Assembly (NCBI GenBank): GCA_015680685.1
Contig: MNCI01002657.1
Coordinates: 19,915-83,914 of the forward strand
Reading direction: 5' to 3'
Source: Gnetum montanum
Lineage: Eukaryota; Streptophyta; Gnetopsida; Gnetales; Gnetaceae
DNA length: 64,000 nt
In this document: positions 11,290 to 24,647 of the stretch, one piece after another
How positions within the stretch are numbered: the first letter of the stretch is position 1
Layout of the letters: the number at the start of each line of letters is the position of its first letter
Made by a program: the position numbers and the translations under genes
Notes under the pieces: model-generated
Told to the model about the DNA's origin: nothing
The model's input: the letters and a program-made list of their open reading frames with translations, nothing else
Databases searched by the model: none

Positions 11290-13539
11290 TAAAACACCAC
11301 CAAAATTTCATGTTGGAAATTGTAATTTCATTTCCCAACTTGAGGCAAGATTTCATTGTAAATGTAATTTTGTAGTCCATGAGATACAATCTTGCATGCT
11401 TTAGGTTGTGAGACTAAAAAATGCCTCTAACGTTATTATTTCCTCACTTCCCAGGTGGAAAAAGGTTCCTCACGTCTATATTTGAGCTTGGAGAGGCTAG
11501 AAATGCCCTGGGAATGGCCAAAATTAGCATTTTCATGGGTTTTCATAGGGGTATAGCCTCAACTACGTTGGAACCATCTACTCCTAGGTGTAGATGGAAT
11601 AAATGGGATTTTTCATTTCCAACCTAATGTAGTCACCACCAAAGCCCAAAGAAGATGCAACATTGGAACTATTGGGATTTTCAATTTTTGAATTGGTGGG
11701 ATTTTCCATTTCCATTTTTCCAACAGTAGCCATTGTAGGCATCCCAAGTCTTCAGCAACTACAGCATGACCAATGTAGACATCAATTCCATCAATTCTAG
11801 ACATTCTAGTAGTTTCCAACATTTCCCATAATTTTCAACATTTTCCAACAACTTCAACATAGTCCACCAAGGCCAACATAGTTGGGATGGTATCTATGTA
11901 GTCACAAAATTTCATTTACTATTTATAGTAAATGGATGGGCTTTNTACAAAATTTCATTTACTATTTATAGTAAATGGATGGGCTTTGGTGTCTATAGTG
12001 TATTCCAAACTTATTATAAATGAAAACTATGCTGAAATTTGTAATTGTTACCACCTTCAAATTGACATCAATTTATCAATAATCATGATAGGGATGTGCA
12101 AGCCCCAAAAATAGCAATTCCACACCTATACCCAATGTAGACACCTTATTCTCATTCCACCACTTTTTGGCATAGCAACATCATGAGTTATTACATAGCC
12201 TAAAAGCACTTTGCATCCAAAGAGCCTTGTGACCTTGCAACCCCTTTTGGCAGCAAAAACTAGTATCTATGTTGGGCATAGGAACTCCCACATAATACCA
12301 TTTCACCAAAGGTGGAACACCAATCAATGATCACAATTGTTAATCCTAGTTGAAACCAGTGTAGAGTTGCTAGAAACTAGAGTTAGGAAGAATCTAGATC
12401 ATGGAGTTGACATAGAAAATAGCCTACAAGCTCCAACAGACTTCAAACTCCTTCAAGCAACTTCTTGTGCACCTAGCATAAAATATGTACTTTCCAACCT
12501 ACCACTTTATTTTTCATTTTGATAAAGTCATAGTTCATTGTTATGGATATCTGAATTCACATTTTCATTTCTATGTCTTTTTCCATTCCGAATCTACAAT
12601 TCCATTTCCATTTAAGGTTACATTTCCATTTTTGTTTAAGTTTACATTTTCATTTTTGTTCATGTTTACGTGATCATTTTACACTTTTTAAGTTCTTGGG
12701 TGATCGAATAGACCATCCAGGGTGCTTTGAATTTCATTTCTAGATACCCTTGGGATTCAAGGCTAAAACAATTTCAATGCTTGGGATATTCTAGTTTACA
12801 TTCTACCAATAAAGTTTTCCAAGTCCAATAGTTTTCTGGTGCTAGAAATTCTTAATCATTAATTCTTTTCCAATCCTTTTCCAATACCAAGTTTGATACA
12901 TTTCCAACTCTAAGATCCAATTCCTTTAGTCCATTAAGACTAACTTTTGTCGCCCAAACCCTTTTACACATACCTCAGTATAGTTGTGGTAGTTAAATTA
13001 GATGTTTCCACTATATTTTCATAGTAGTTGTTGGATTCCTTGGAACTAGCATGGTCCAAATCTAAGCTCAATTCCATTCTAAAAGCCTTATTCCATTCTG
13101 AAAGCCACTTTTCATATCAAAATCTAGTTTTCATTTCAAAAGCCTTATTTCATTCTAGAAGTCCATGTCCATTTGAAAAGTTCATTTTTGTTGAGAAAGC
13201 CCAATTCTCTTGCTAGGAAACCAATTTCTTCCATTTTCACCACTCATCATAGTTTTTTCCACTACCTTTCCATTTATAACTAACTATGTTAGTGGATTAT
13301 CCCACTTATTACATTTTTATTAATGATAGTAAAACAGCTAAAACTACATTTTCAACATGTCATTTAACCAGTCTACCATTTTACCCTTTAACTTCACCAA
13401 TAATGAATCTAGTCAGCATGCCAAAAGGATCTATGATCCCAAGGACCCCCACCATAGAAAAATGTAGGCAATCCTTAAGGCTTAGGGGGCAAAGTCCCAA
13501 GTTTTCAATGATAAATGAATATTACTATAACTTTGTTTG
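11290..13539. other. Unassigned sequence before the Tat-like gag
   Basis: This would be leader and LTR space for the Tat-like element, but no LTR end or primer site was found. It contains TTCCATTT-rich degenerate repeats: about three units of roughly 28 bp at 12598-12668 (TTACATTTCCATTTTTGTTT) and several 20-25 bp units at 13068-13195 (TTCCATTCTAAAAGCC). Short open frames here follow from this biased composition. Confidence 0.4.
11904..11987. repeat. 41-bp exact duplication around a single N
   Basis: The 41 bases at 11904-11944 recur identically at 11947-11987, separated only by one N (11945) and one base. This is what two overlapping contig ends joined without merging would give. It is more likely an assembly artefact than biology. 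Confidence 0.85.
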
Positions 13540-16500
13540 TGTGAAAATTTAGGCTAGCATGCTGATTCTAAGAATGGAAGTAGAAGCAAAATGGGAATAC
13601 GAGCTTATCCACTAAGATGGAAAGGAATACATCCCCTTCCCATATGATAAAATACCCCTAACAAAAACCTATGTGTACATCCTATTTCAACTGATCAAGA
13701 TGGACAAAGAGGAGGAAAAAGCTAGCTTAGACAAGCAACAAGAGGAATAGGATGAGTTTAGAACAAAGTTTGAACATGAGAACATCATAGATGGGCTTTT
13801 CCAATAGGCAACTCCTAAAGCCACCTTTTCCACATCCACCCCTCTCACCTCTTCCATGGGGTATGTCCCTCAATATTCATCTCCTCTTTATCCGACCATG
13901 TTTGAGTCCATGCCTATGATAGCAACGCATCAAATACAATCAATGTGACAATCAACTACCTTTGACTTCTTCATGTCTTTCACCACAAAGCCTCAATATG
14001 TGCAACCATCATTAGTAGTTGTCACCACCACTATCCCTCTTGCCACCTAGATGGGGCCCACCATGGAACCTTTCACAACCCAAGTGTTACATATCCCTTT
14101 TGTCCCATTTGTGTCCCAGATACTAGCACAAACTTCTTTCTCTTTATTTAGTCCATTAGCCATTATGATGACACAACCTCTTCCCTTGGTGCTACAACCG
14201 ATAGGGAGGCCACAAGCATTCTAACAAATCTCACAACCTTTTGTGTAGATCCCATATCCAACAAGGGTACTATAAGGCCTGGATCAAACCTTTCAGATAA
14301 TCCCAAAACCTAACTAAAGAGTTAAAAAGGCTTAAGACCTCTACTTCCTAGACCATCAAAATCATGAACTTCTATTAGGAAGATCCCATCAGTCCTATGG
14401 TTCCACCTCTAACTCTTACCCTTGGTGTCCCCATACCATAGTTTTCAAAGTATAATGGTGAAGGTAATCCAAACTTTCATCTTGTAATCCTTCACTCCAA
14501 GTGCTTGTTATTACAAGCTTGACCACATAAGATAATGGAATATTACCTATGTCCCTTATAGGAAATGCCCTTAATTAGTTCTGTACCCTACCAAGAGGAT
14601 TCATATCCTCTTTAGAAGACTTGATTTTACAATTCATTAACCATTTAAGTACAACTTGAAGCCTAATAACATCCTTGACAAGCAAATGAAGGTTAAGCAA
14701 GGACCTCTTAAACTAGTGCAAACATTTATCCAATGGTAGAATGGTTTTCTTAATGAGATACCAAAAGCTATAGCTGAAACTCACCTTTTAGCTATATTCA
14801 AGGGGATAATTAACAATTTCATCAATTCACAGTTGTACTACCTAGATCTATCATCACTAAGTTAGGCCTTCTCCTAGACTAAAAACATAGAGGATTTTGT
14901 GAAGGATAGACACGATCCTTCCTACTTGGCATATAAATACCAACACACACTAAATGATAAGGAGACAAGAAGGAAAAATAACATGGCTATGGTAGCTGTA
15001 TCCAAAAAGAGAAAGACAACTAATCAAAGGCCAAGAACTAACTAACTCAAGGCCCCTGCCAACAACCATAATAACCAACCATCGACATCTAGGGCCTCTA
15101 CATCAACTACTTCAAGGCCCAAATTTGAGAAAAAATACCTGATGAAATACACTAGGTTACTCTTAAAGGCATTAGAATTATTAGACTAATTGTTAAAGAG
15201 TGGAGAATACAATATAAAAAAATGATGAAAAATGCATGTAAGAGGCATGAGAGGATATGTGAGATAGCCAAAGACCCCGCTCAAGCAATAAAAAATGACC
15301 CTCCAATGCCTAGGTATTTTAAGCTCAATCACTTTTACCATTATCATCAATTGCTAGGTCATGATATCGAGTTTTTCCTTGTGCTAAAGGATGAATTGCA
15401 AAAGATGATAGATAAGGATGAACTGGTGCTTGATGCATCCAACTCAGTTAGACCTCAAAATCAGTCAATGAACATTTGTAAAGACTTGTTGAAAATAATA
15501 GCCCATACACCAAAGCACATTCAATATTAGCTATGATCCAAGGCTTATGAGAAAACCATTTGTGATTTGGGTACCTCCTTGCAACGAAAGGGGTCCTTCA
15601 AATTTTGTTAGTTCAAGGTCCTCTTTTGTTGTAGGGGTACCATCACCAACATCCCCCAAAGAGTCTTTTGTAATTAGAGTTCCCCAACCCATTCTAACTA
15701 AGTCCACCCATGTAACTAAACAAAGATAATAAGAAATCTCCAACCAAACAGTAGAAGAAACCTTGGAAAAATCCCAAGAACAAGAACAATAAGGAAGCCA
15801 AGGGTTGAAAGTAAGTGGGCCCATCAAATCCCACTCCCATATCATCTATGTCTATGACCTTAACTACCCATGTTGCTTTAACCAATACACCACAAGAGGA
15901 GCCTAAGCACCAAGACAAAGGGAAAGAGGCTAGGCCTCAACAACCTAAACATGAAGTTCACATTTTGGGTTGAATGGAGGAAGTTAAGAATAATAAGAAC
16001 ATAAAACCAAAACCAACAAAAAATACTTCCTTAATGCAATGGAATAGGTTAAGCAGTCTCTAAAACAAAAGAATACAACCTTAATCTTGTATGACCTAGT
16101 CATGACTTTTGCCACACATCGTGAAGTACTATTTAGGATGCTGACCTCTTTTCCCATTAGCAAGGAAATCCTCTCTAATGAAGAATCCATCCATGAAGTG
16201 ATGATACCTTTTTCACCTAGGGAAGAAAGATCAACATCACTAGTGTTTTGTGATAGTGAAATCAAGATAAACTCCAAAAATAGGAAGGTAACCAAGGTAC
16301 CCATCTTCATAACCATATGGGTTGGATAATATAAAGTCCATAGGATGCATGTTGATGGTGGATTAGCAAAAAAACATTATATCTTACACCATCATTAAGC
16401 ATTTGGACCTGACAAAACAAATGCAACATACAACAAGTTCAGCCCTTAAATCCTTTAATGGGTCATGGGTTGCTATCAAAGGATTCATCTCCCTAGATTT

Positions 16501-16935
16501 TGTGGTACCCATAATAGAAAGCTTCTTAGTAGTAGAAGAAACACCAGGATTCAACCTTATCATGGGAAGATCTTAACTAGTTTAATTACGAGTTGTGGCT
16601 TTACCTATCCACTAAGAAATTAACCTACCTTAGGAGGGAGGTGAAATAATCATTCATGGTGATAGTGCAATCCGTCTAGTGGTTAACAACATTGATGTAG
16701 AACAAAGGTCCAAAGTGGAGTTTCAGGATGAAACTCTTACCTTTAGCCACAAAATCAAAGAGTCCAAGGTGACAAAAGAGGCCAAGACAAACAACAATGA
16801 AATCATTGACACATCATGTGGAAAGCTCACTTTTAACATCATTAGCAAAGGGGATGGGAAATACATGCTTGTGCAACATAGATCGTACACATTTACTAAT
16901 CTTTTAAAGATTAGAAAACATCTACACAAGTGATG
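13540..16935 (+). pseudogene. Tat-like Ty3/Gypsy gag-protease
   Basis: Plus-strand frames give a Tat/Ogre-type gag and aspartic protease. After a proline-rich N-terminal region (13830-14280), the gag core begins near 14430 with FSKYNGEGNPNFHL and continues through FKYNLKPNNILDKQMKVKQG (14642-14700) and a FVKDRHDPSYLAYKY segment. The Tat zinc knuckle, normally C-x2-H...GH...C, is seen at 15337-15380 as FYHYHQLLGHDIEFF, followed by LKDELQKMI. The protease DGG motif is at about 16350, and the flap/C-terminal part WVAIKGFISLDFVVP then FNLIMGRS lies at 16470-16575. RT, RNase H and integrase are absent downstream, so pol was lost or never present. Stops are common in all frames. Confidence 0.7.
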
Positions 16936-17639
16936 TATACCCCTAGTCCTCCTACCCCATGTGCTTATGACCATGTAACCATATGTACTTATAGCCTTTT
17001 AGCCTAGTTTACATTTTACCTTTCTTTATGTTAAAGTTAGATTTTCATATAGCTAAAAGTTTACTTTGGTTTTGCATTTTTACATTTAAAGATTTTTTTT
17101 CTATTTATTAAAAACAAAATATTTATAAAAATTTTAAAACATGAAAAAATATAGAAACATTTTTATGTTTTGCTTTATCATACGACCTACTAAGACCTTA
17201 AAATGGTAGAAATATGAGGCTAGCCATGGCCTAAAACTGGAAAGTCCTATGGTCTACCATGGCCTAAAATTGGTAAACAATGTCATAACTTATTTTGTGA
17301 TTTATCTTATAGCCTTATTACCTTGCTGTTTCAACCTTTTTACTATATTACAGCCAAGATAGCCAATGTAGCCTTAAACCATAGTTATAACATAAAACCA
17401 TAAAAATCGTAATATGCATAAAACAATAATGATATAGCCAAACTAAAAATTAAACTTAATATTAAAATGTTTACAAAAAATATCCATGGCCATATGGTAT
17501 GGCAAAAATGTTTAAACAATAAATCAAAAATAATGAAATTATCCACCACTAAATATTTGGGTCACATTAGCCATAACAAAATTAGCATCGTATGTCATCC
17601 ACAAGAATAACTAAAAATAGACAACTTGGAGATTAGGAG
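16936..17639. other. Unassigned AT-rich sequence
   Basis: No gene is seen. The sequence repeats ATGGCCTAAAA(C/T)TGG (17226-17275) and GCCATGGCC-like words, as leader or intergenic parts of large Gypsy elements often do. It lies between the sense gag-protease and the antisense ORF relic, where pol would be expected in a Tat element. Confidence 0.35.
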
Positions 17640-18627
17640 GCAACTTGAGAAGGAGGTGAAGGGTCATTTCCACCTTTACTACTAAGGCTGCAGGTATCAT
17701 CTAATGCCTATAACATGATATACAAGATCAATTAGTAATCAACATACAACAAAAATCAAGTTAGAACATAAATATATAACCAAAAATATATAAATTGAAA
17801 ATAAGCATACTTGAGAGTGTTCTAGTGTAGCATACTCTATGGGGAAAGTCTAAAGACCAACCTCTAGATTGTGAAGGAGTTGGTCTTCAATCACGTTGGC
17901 CTAGTCTATGTCCTCAAGATTAACATTGGTAAGGATGTTGCTATCATTGACATCAATCCAAGTGTATGGCTAATCTGAGAAGGCAGTGGTGGTTACCTCC
18001 CTTGAGGTAGTAGTCATATGATGAATAGGGAAATTGGCCATGATCAACTATCTACAAAAAACTTGTAGACTTTCTCTGCATGGATTCCCTTCATAAACAA
18101 CTCTAATTGGTGTCATTTTGTAGATTCATCTTGCAACGACTTAAGCTAGGAATCTTGCTTAGCCTTGTATTAGCTCTTATGATCCCTTTGCACTCGGCCC
18201 CATGCAAGGACCCAAGTGCTATAGTCCTTCCATTCATTAGCCTTATAGTTTATCAAATCAATCTAAAGCTTCTATTCCACTACCTCTCAGGAAAGGGCAA
18301 CCTTGCCATGAATAGCATTCCAATAGTGGGTCCAAGTTATTTCTTTGGTATGCAAGAAGTCCTTGTTTTTCACTTTGGCCTCCATGAAATCCTTGAGATC
18401 CTTTAGCTTCTCTTTCAACTACTTGTTCTGCTCCTTTAATGCCACAACTTGTTCCCACAAGAACTCATTAAAGCTTCTGCACTCCCACAAAGATTTTGCA
18501 AATGAGAGTGCACATCCAGTGGCATCCTTGTACACATTACATGGGACATTTTCTACATTAGGCAATAAAGTAGGTAGCACATCGATCTCTATGACCTAGT
18601 TAGGATCCCATCTCAACTTAGACATTG
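17640..18627 (-). pseudogene. Antisense coiled-coil ORF relic downstream of the Tat-like gag
   Basis: On the minus strand an ATG at 18627 begins MSKLRWDPN. After one early stop the frame reads on through a cysteine-containing region to a lysine- and glutamate-rich helical stretch (LKEQNK, one stop, LKEKLKDLKDFMEAK) at about 18360-18430, which predicts a coiled coil. Decayed continuation reaches about 17640. Tat-lineage elements are known to carry additional ORFs, some antisense to gag-pol, between pol and the 3' LTR, and the position here fits. I do not recognise a catalytic motif, and function is unknown. The open plus-strand frames over the same interval (18107-18599) are shadows. Confidence 0.45.
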
Positions 18628-19719
18628 TTAATAACAAACATCATAAGAAAATAAACCAAACAAAGAACATGGAGATTCAAAGATTGAATTTCAAAATTCA
18701 AGAAAAAACATACGTCAATCCTTTGAAATAGAAGTATCTTCTACACCAACATGATATGTGTATCTAATGGATAAAAACTTGATTATCATTAATATTAAAT
18801 AGAAAAATAAATACAAACACAAATCACTAAGGATGATAAATACAAAATCTACAGTCATCCACAAACTCAATCATTGGGAAGATACCCCATCTTGAGTTAG
18901 GAATTGATAAGTTCATTTTTATATTTCTTTTAATAATTTGTTTACATTTTATAACTTCTTAATATTTTATCAATATTTTTTAGTTTTTTTTTCTTACTAT
19001 ATTTTCTATTCCTTAATATTTATCATTTCTTCAATAACTTTCTTTTTTATTTGAGTCATTTTTCTTATGTCTTGTGCATATTTTTAATCATTATTTGTTC
19101 ATAAAGTTTTCAACTATGTACAAGAAACAACTATATGAGTTCTATGTTATTAAAGTTTTGGTGTAGTTATGCATACTAGTGAGATCACAATATTCATTCC
19201 TTCATTTCCATTAATAATAGATCCTGACCATGGGAATAATGTGGTCCATATCACATCCAAAACTGAAATGAGCCCATAATTATTTGATCTTGAATAAATA
19301 AGGAAGAAAGAAGATGATGGGATAAGGATGTGATATCAAGAGGATTTGTTGATGGACTTTCAATCTAGATACCACTTTTCCCATATTGATGCATTATCAC
19401 TCATATTTTCTTATCTTTAGAAAATCATAATTGGACATATTTATTCCCTTGTTCCATCACTAGAAAGGCAGGTGATCCATGCCTAAAGGTAACTTCATGA
19501 ACAGTATAACAAAAAAATTAACTCATTCATTCATTCATATGAAAACATTCTTAGAATACTAATGGAAAGATGTATAACCCATGCCCAAAGGTGCTTCTCT
19601 ACCTAATGATCAATATTTATAACATTAATATGAATGATTAATTAAATATTTTTAGTAAACCAAAAAATTTCAAATTTTTATTGTTGAGTGATGTTGTTTA
19701 CAGTATGATGGCTAGTAGA
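18628..19719. other. Unassigned AT-rich sequence
   Basis: No gene or element end was identified. A short direct repeat (CCATGCCTAAAGGTAACTTC at 19479 and CCCATGCCCAAAGGTGCTTC at 19578) flanks a cattcattcatt run near 19525. It may include the 3' LTR of the Tat-like element, but no partner copy is present to test this. Confidence 0.35.
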
Positions 19720-20774
19720 TCTCATGATGCTGGATTTAAGATGATGCAATGCAATGTCACTAGTACGTAATTGCACTTGTTTTGGTGATGAGGAGATTTC
19801 TTGAATTCCACAATCCAATCTCACTCAAGTTCAAATAATCAAGATAAATCCACAATTGAATAAGAAAAAAAAACCTTTATTCTTAAGAAAAATAATTACA
19901 AAGCACAAAGGAAAATAAAACACTCTTAAGAATAGACAATCAACTAATCAAACTCTCACTCTACTCTTAATGCAAGTATATCGTCAAAGATGATCACTCA
20001 CTCACTCATAATTACTCAAGAAGATTTCTTCCAATCTCTAAAGGATAGGATGCTTAAGCAATGGGCCTCTCTCTTGAGTATTTGATGTTGTTTTACCTTT
20101 TAATAGTAATTCCAAGCATTGTTTCATCCTTATTAACTATTAAAATGCTTTGGTGATTGTACCTTTTCAAAAACAAGAATTTTAATGGGACTATTAGTGA
20201 CTATGACTTGTAGTGCCCTTGCAACTCCTAGCTTACAATGAAACAAGAATAACACTACAATCTTAGAATACTTACAATCCAAAGACTGTGATGCACTATG
20301 ATCCATAGTGATTTCCACCTCTTCTTCCATCCCAAAAACACATGAATCTACTTATTATAGTAGACCAAAGTAGACTATGACTTATAGTTGCCCACAAATC
20401 TAGACTATGATTGATTGTGAGCTATAGTAACCTCACAGGTCCTCACTAGATCCTTAAAAATACATGAAATTAGGGAATATAAATACTACAATAAGCTAAA
20501 ATCTGCAGCTACTCACAAGAGTAAATTATGACTCACTACAACCTATAGTGTTATGGTAGTTGTTTTTTCAATCATATAGGATTTTCAATTAACTTCAAAG
20601 AAACTAAATAAGAAAACAAAATACAACTTTTACTATTACTAGGATATAGTAAGAATAAGAAATACCTCTAAGAATGGGTTAATATTCTTATCATCTTTCT
20701 TATTCTTCAAAAGAGACCTGTCTTTAAATTAATATTACTCTTGGGATAGCATTTAGACCCCAAAAATCCAAATA
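19720..20774 (-). repeat. LTR-like relic (LTR-E type), probable 3' LTR of chromovirus H
   Basis: It adjoins the 3' end of the minus-strand chromovirus pol. On the minus strand the start TATTTGGATTTTTGGGGTC near 20774 has the look of a plant LTR start after a short purine run. About 100 bases at 20590-20700 match 58830-58930, including the word TAAGAATAAGAAAT, although that other copy abuts a Copia primer site. Between 20190 and 20560 the motif CTATGACTTATAGT-GCCC recurs about four times in degenerate form. The left end is uncertain, and the family (Gypsy or Copia) is not settled. Confidence 0.4.
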
Positions 20775-23700
20775 ATTCTCATAGAAAAAAATATAGTTCT
20801 TAGGTCCTTCATCACTTTAATGTATCAAGTACTCATACATCTTCTTATCTCTTGAGCTTATAACCTCTCTTGCTTATAAAAAAACTATTTTCTTTGATGA
20901 CTTGGATGATTTTTAATCTTTAATTAAATCATTGAGGATTTCAAAACTATTCTCCAAATCTAATGAAAGAAAATTTCCAATGTATGGAATAAATCTAAAA
21001 CATTAAACATACAAGAAATAGAAAGATCATTAGGTAAATCAATCTTATAATTATTTGAATTAATCTTAGCTCTAATTTTGAATGGACTAATTATCCTTGC
21101 ATTAACCTTGTAAAAGTACATATTCATATCTTTTCTTACTCAAATAGATCCAAACATAGTCATTAATCTAAAATTCAATTGTCCTTTAACCTTCATTAGC
21201 CTTAGAAAACATATCTTTTTCCTTCTTCTTCAAGTAAGATTTAACTTTCTAATGTAAATGTTTTAATTTCTCAATACAATTAGTCCTTAAATAGGTATAA
21301 TCATCAAATTTCTATAGCTCATCCATCATTCTTATCAAAAAATCATAATTTACCATAAAAGGACTTTTATCAATGCTACTATGGAGACCATTGTTGTATA
21401 AGAACTTAGCATAAACTAACATATTTTCCCATCTTTGAGACTAATTCTTAGACAATAACCTTAATATCTTAGCAACAATCTATCAACCACTTCTATTTAT
21501 CCATCATTTTAAAGATGAAAAATAATGGACTTAGTTCTTAGTAATTTTTAAAGTTACCTTCAAAAGTGACTAGTGAATTTAACTCACTATCACTTACAAT
21601 ATTCAAAGAAATATCATGCAATTTCACTACATGCTAAAACAATAAATGAGTAGCATGAGAAGAATTACTACTTCTCTAGCTGAAATAAAATATGGAATCA
21701 AAACCAAATCTATTTTTTGAAATTTCACAAACAAATTCCAATTCAATACTTTTCCAAGGAATATTTTTCATTATCAAAGGCAAGTAATGGCCATCAATAC
21801 CTTTTCCACCTTTGAAATTTTGGAAAATGTAATATTATTTTATACCTTTAACCACATCTATATACATATCTTATTAAAAATAATTTTTTATCAATTCCAA
21901 AGTCTTTGCTTACAACATATGTGAAGCCATGTCACTATTGAATCTTTCCTCAAGAAGATTGAATCTAAAGTCATATTTGGGAACATAAATTTTGTCATAT
22001 TTGAATAAAATAAATTTCTTAATATGGTATGCCTTCAATTTATCATCCCATCCTAATAATGGAGAATTTATTCCTTTTAAATTTCATCAAAATTAGTATC
22101 ACTAGAACATAAATGAGAAAAAGACTCAAATCCTTTAACTTACACACTAGAATGAGCAATACAAATTCTAGAAAAAACTTCAATAACAACATTTGACTTA
22201 TCTATTCTATGTTTGAAAATAAAATGAAGCTCTTTCCATTTATATACCCATTTCAAATGCTTAGCACTCAATATATTTAAAAATTCAAGAATTAAAGTGC
22301 TTTATGATCAATTAAAAAATTATTTAAATCCTATTAAGGAATGTCTTTAATGCTTAATAGCTTAAAGTATAGCATATAATTATTTCTCATATACATTCAA
22401 TTTTTTTCTAAATTTATTTAATTTTTTTAGAAAAGAATGCAATTGGCTTACCCTCTTAAGAAGGCACACATTTAATAGAAAACCTACGTGCATCCACCTC
22501 AACTTCAAATATCTTGAAGAAGTTTGGAATTATCAAAATTTGAAGCACTATATATCTTTTCCTTCAAGACTTGAAAAGAACTATCTTTTTCACCATCTCA
22601 TACAAAGTATAATTCTTCTTCAAAAAAGATAGTGTAAGTCCTATAATAGAACTAAAATGTTAATGAATCTACTATATAAAGTAACTAAATCAAGAAATGA
22701 TCTTACCTCTTCCACATCTTTAGGTAAAATCCACTCTTTGATTGCCTTGATATTGCTTAGCTTCATCATAGCCTAATTCTTTAGGATAACATAACCTAAG
22801 TAAACAATTTTATTTTTCATAAAATGGTATTTCCTATCATTCATCACCAATTTAACCCCATACAACTTTCAACATATCATCTTAAGTGTTGCACATAATC
22901 ATTTTTATTAGAGTTGTGAAAAAGAATATCATCAAAGAAAACAATGTAACATTTGACAATAAGATCTCATAAGACATCATGCATAAGCCTCATAAATTTG
23001 GATAAAGCTTTGGTTAGTCCAAAAGACATGCCTAATCACTTATACAAATCATAAGGTGTCTTGAATGTCTTTTCCACTCATCTCTTGGTCTAATTATAAT
23101 TTGATGATATTTGGTTCTTGATTTAATTTTTGAAAAGATTTCATCATTAGCCAAAACATAAAGAATATCATACATTCTAGGAATAGGAAATCCATATTTA
23201 ATAGCGATTTTATTAATAGCTCTAGAATCAATGCATATTCTCATCTCATCCATATCTTTCTTGGAATTAAGAATAGCATATGGAGAAATGGATTTCTTAA
23301 TAAAACAATTAAAGAGTAATTCACTTGTGTAAATTCTTTCTCTAATGTAGAGTCATACAATTAGCCATCTTATAACTCTAAGTATAAATTTAGTTTGATG
23401 TTACATGGATCTTATTGGGGAAATCCATTCCAATTTTTCTTTGAAGACATTAGTAAATTCATATTTCAAAGACTCTACAACTAGTGAAAGTTTATTTTAT
23501 GGCTTTTCTTCACTTTTTGTAATGGTAGAAATAATCACAAAGCCATGACCATGTTCCTTATGTCCTTTAAGATATTCTATTTCACCAAGAAAAATTAATA
23601 AAGCATTAATAGGCATATTTTCCTTGTACTATTGCAATGTCATTTGAATAATTAATGAATTTCATCTTGTCTAGGAACTAACTAGATATTCATAGTCCCA

Positions 23701-24075
23701 TCATAAGTAGCCTTATTATCATAATTCCAAGGTCTACCAAGTATAACATTAGTACTATCTATGGGAAGAATGTTGTATTGCACCTCATCTTTGAAAGAAG
23801 CAATCTTGAATAATAAAATACACCTTTTCTTTACCTCTTGGAAATAGTCTCTAGAGAGCTAATACATTCTATATGCTATGGATGAGAAATTGTATTCAAT
23901 TCAAGTTTAGCAATAACTTTGGAAGAAATAGCATTCTCTTGAGCACCTTCATCTATTAAAATTTTAATCCATTTGCTGCTAGAAAGACATCTAGCCCAAA
24001 TTATAAATAGAGTTTTCCTTAAAATATCTTCATTAGCATTAACATTTTCCATAAATGAATAAATTTTAGCAATAT
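20775..24075 (-). pseudogene. Chromovirus H: protease, RT, RNase H, integrase
   Basis: Reading leftwards on the minus strand, the aspartic protease has WIKILIDEGAQEN at about 23930-23970 (D-E-G in place of D-[ST]-G) with GRPWNYD later. RT has RICIDSRAINKIAIKYGFPIP at about 23190-23250, the KYHQIIIRP segment near 23090, and the F-x-D-D region near 22930. RNase H (SFLKKLNKF) is near 22400-22450. The integrase core has a W-K-S/I-E-x-E-F-like segment near 21750 and LNIVSDSEL near 21580. A GPY/F-like tail (FKIRAKINSNNYKIDLP) lies at about 21040-21100. The order and tail identify a plant Ty3/Gypsy chromovirus. It carries many stops and frameshifts. Its gag lies beyond the LTR-A insertion, at 39453-41844, and the frame reads across once the insertion and one target duplication are removed. 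Confidence 0.8.
24071..24075. repeat. Target-site duplication AATAT, left side of element D
   Basis: AATAT here matches AATAT at 39448-39452, immediately outside the two ends of the LTR-A element D. A 5-bp duplication is the norm for Gypsy-type integrases. The host chromovirus frame is continuous across the site when one copy is removed. Confidence 0.85.
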
Positions 24076-24647
24076 TATGGCATCCTGCTCTCATATTTCA
24101 TGGAAAACATCAAATATATATTATATTAGATATTAAATGTAAGAAGATAACATGAGAACATAAAATATATGTCATATTTGACATTATGCATAAAGAAAAT
24201 AATAGAAAAAATGCAAAATAAAAAAGAAAATAATGCTTTACTAATGTGGAATAATGTATCTTAATCATGTGCTAAGAGTTTCTTGGGATTATCTTCCTTT
24301 GGCATTTACCCCTTAGAGGCTATCTAGCACTACCACCATAGTTAGGCCTATCACTAGCCAAAAGGACTGACCAATCCTCTTCCTATCGCACTTCACCCAG
24401 CACCTATTACTTACCATTACTGGCTCTACAAATCCATGCTTATAAAGCCTCTAATTCCCAAGTATAAATACCTTAGGTCAAATCCCTATAAATTACTTTG
24501 AGAAACATTCCCGTTATTACAATGCATACTTTTGGGTCTTAATTACAACTTTTATTTTTAGGTTTTTTTATAATAATCGCATCATTAGTTATGAAGATAC
24601 ATCATCTTTGTTATGTGGTGATACCATTCAAGAATAGGGACATTACA
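24076..24647 (-). repeat. LTR-A, 3' LTR of element D
   Basis: 572 bp. On the plus strand it runs from TATGGCATCCTGC to GGGACATTACA, corresponding to TGTGACATCC...GGGACATGACA in better copies, so both ends carry TG...CA-type termini after decay. It matches 52491-53062 and 47706-48252 along its length, including TTTGGCATTTACCCCTTAGAGGC and the TAGGCCTATCACTAGCC block. In sense (minus) orientation it begins TGTCATGTCCCC. Confidence 0.8.

Noticed and set aside
18107-18599. Plus-strand frames with hydrophobic stretches resembling a membrane protein
   Set aside because: They overlap the minus-strand coiled-coil ORF relic, which has the better codon pattern. The hydrophobicity is the complement of its lysine and glutamate codons.
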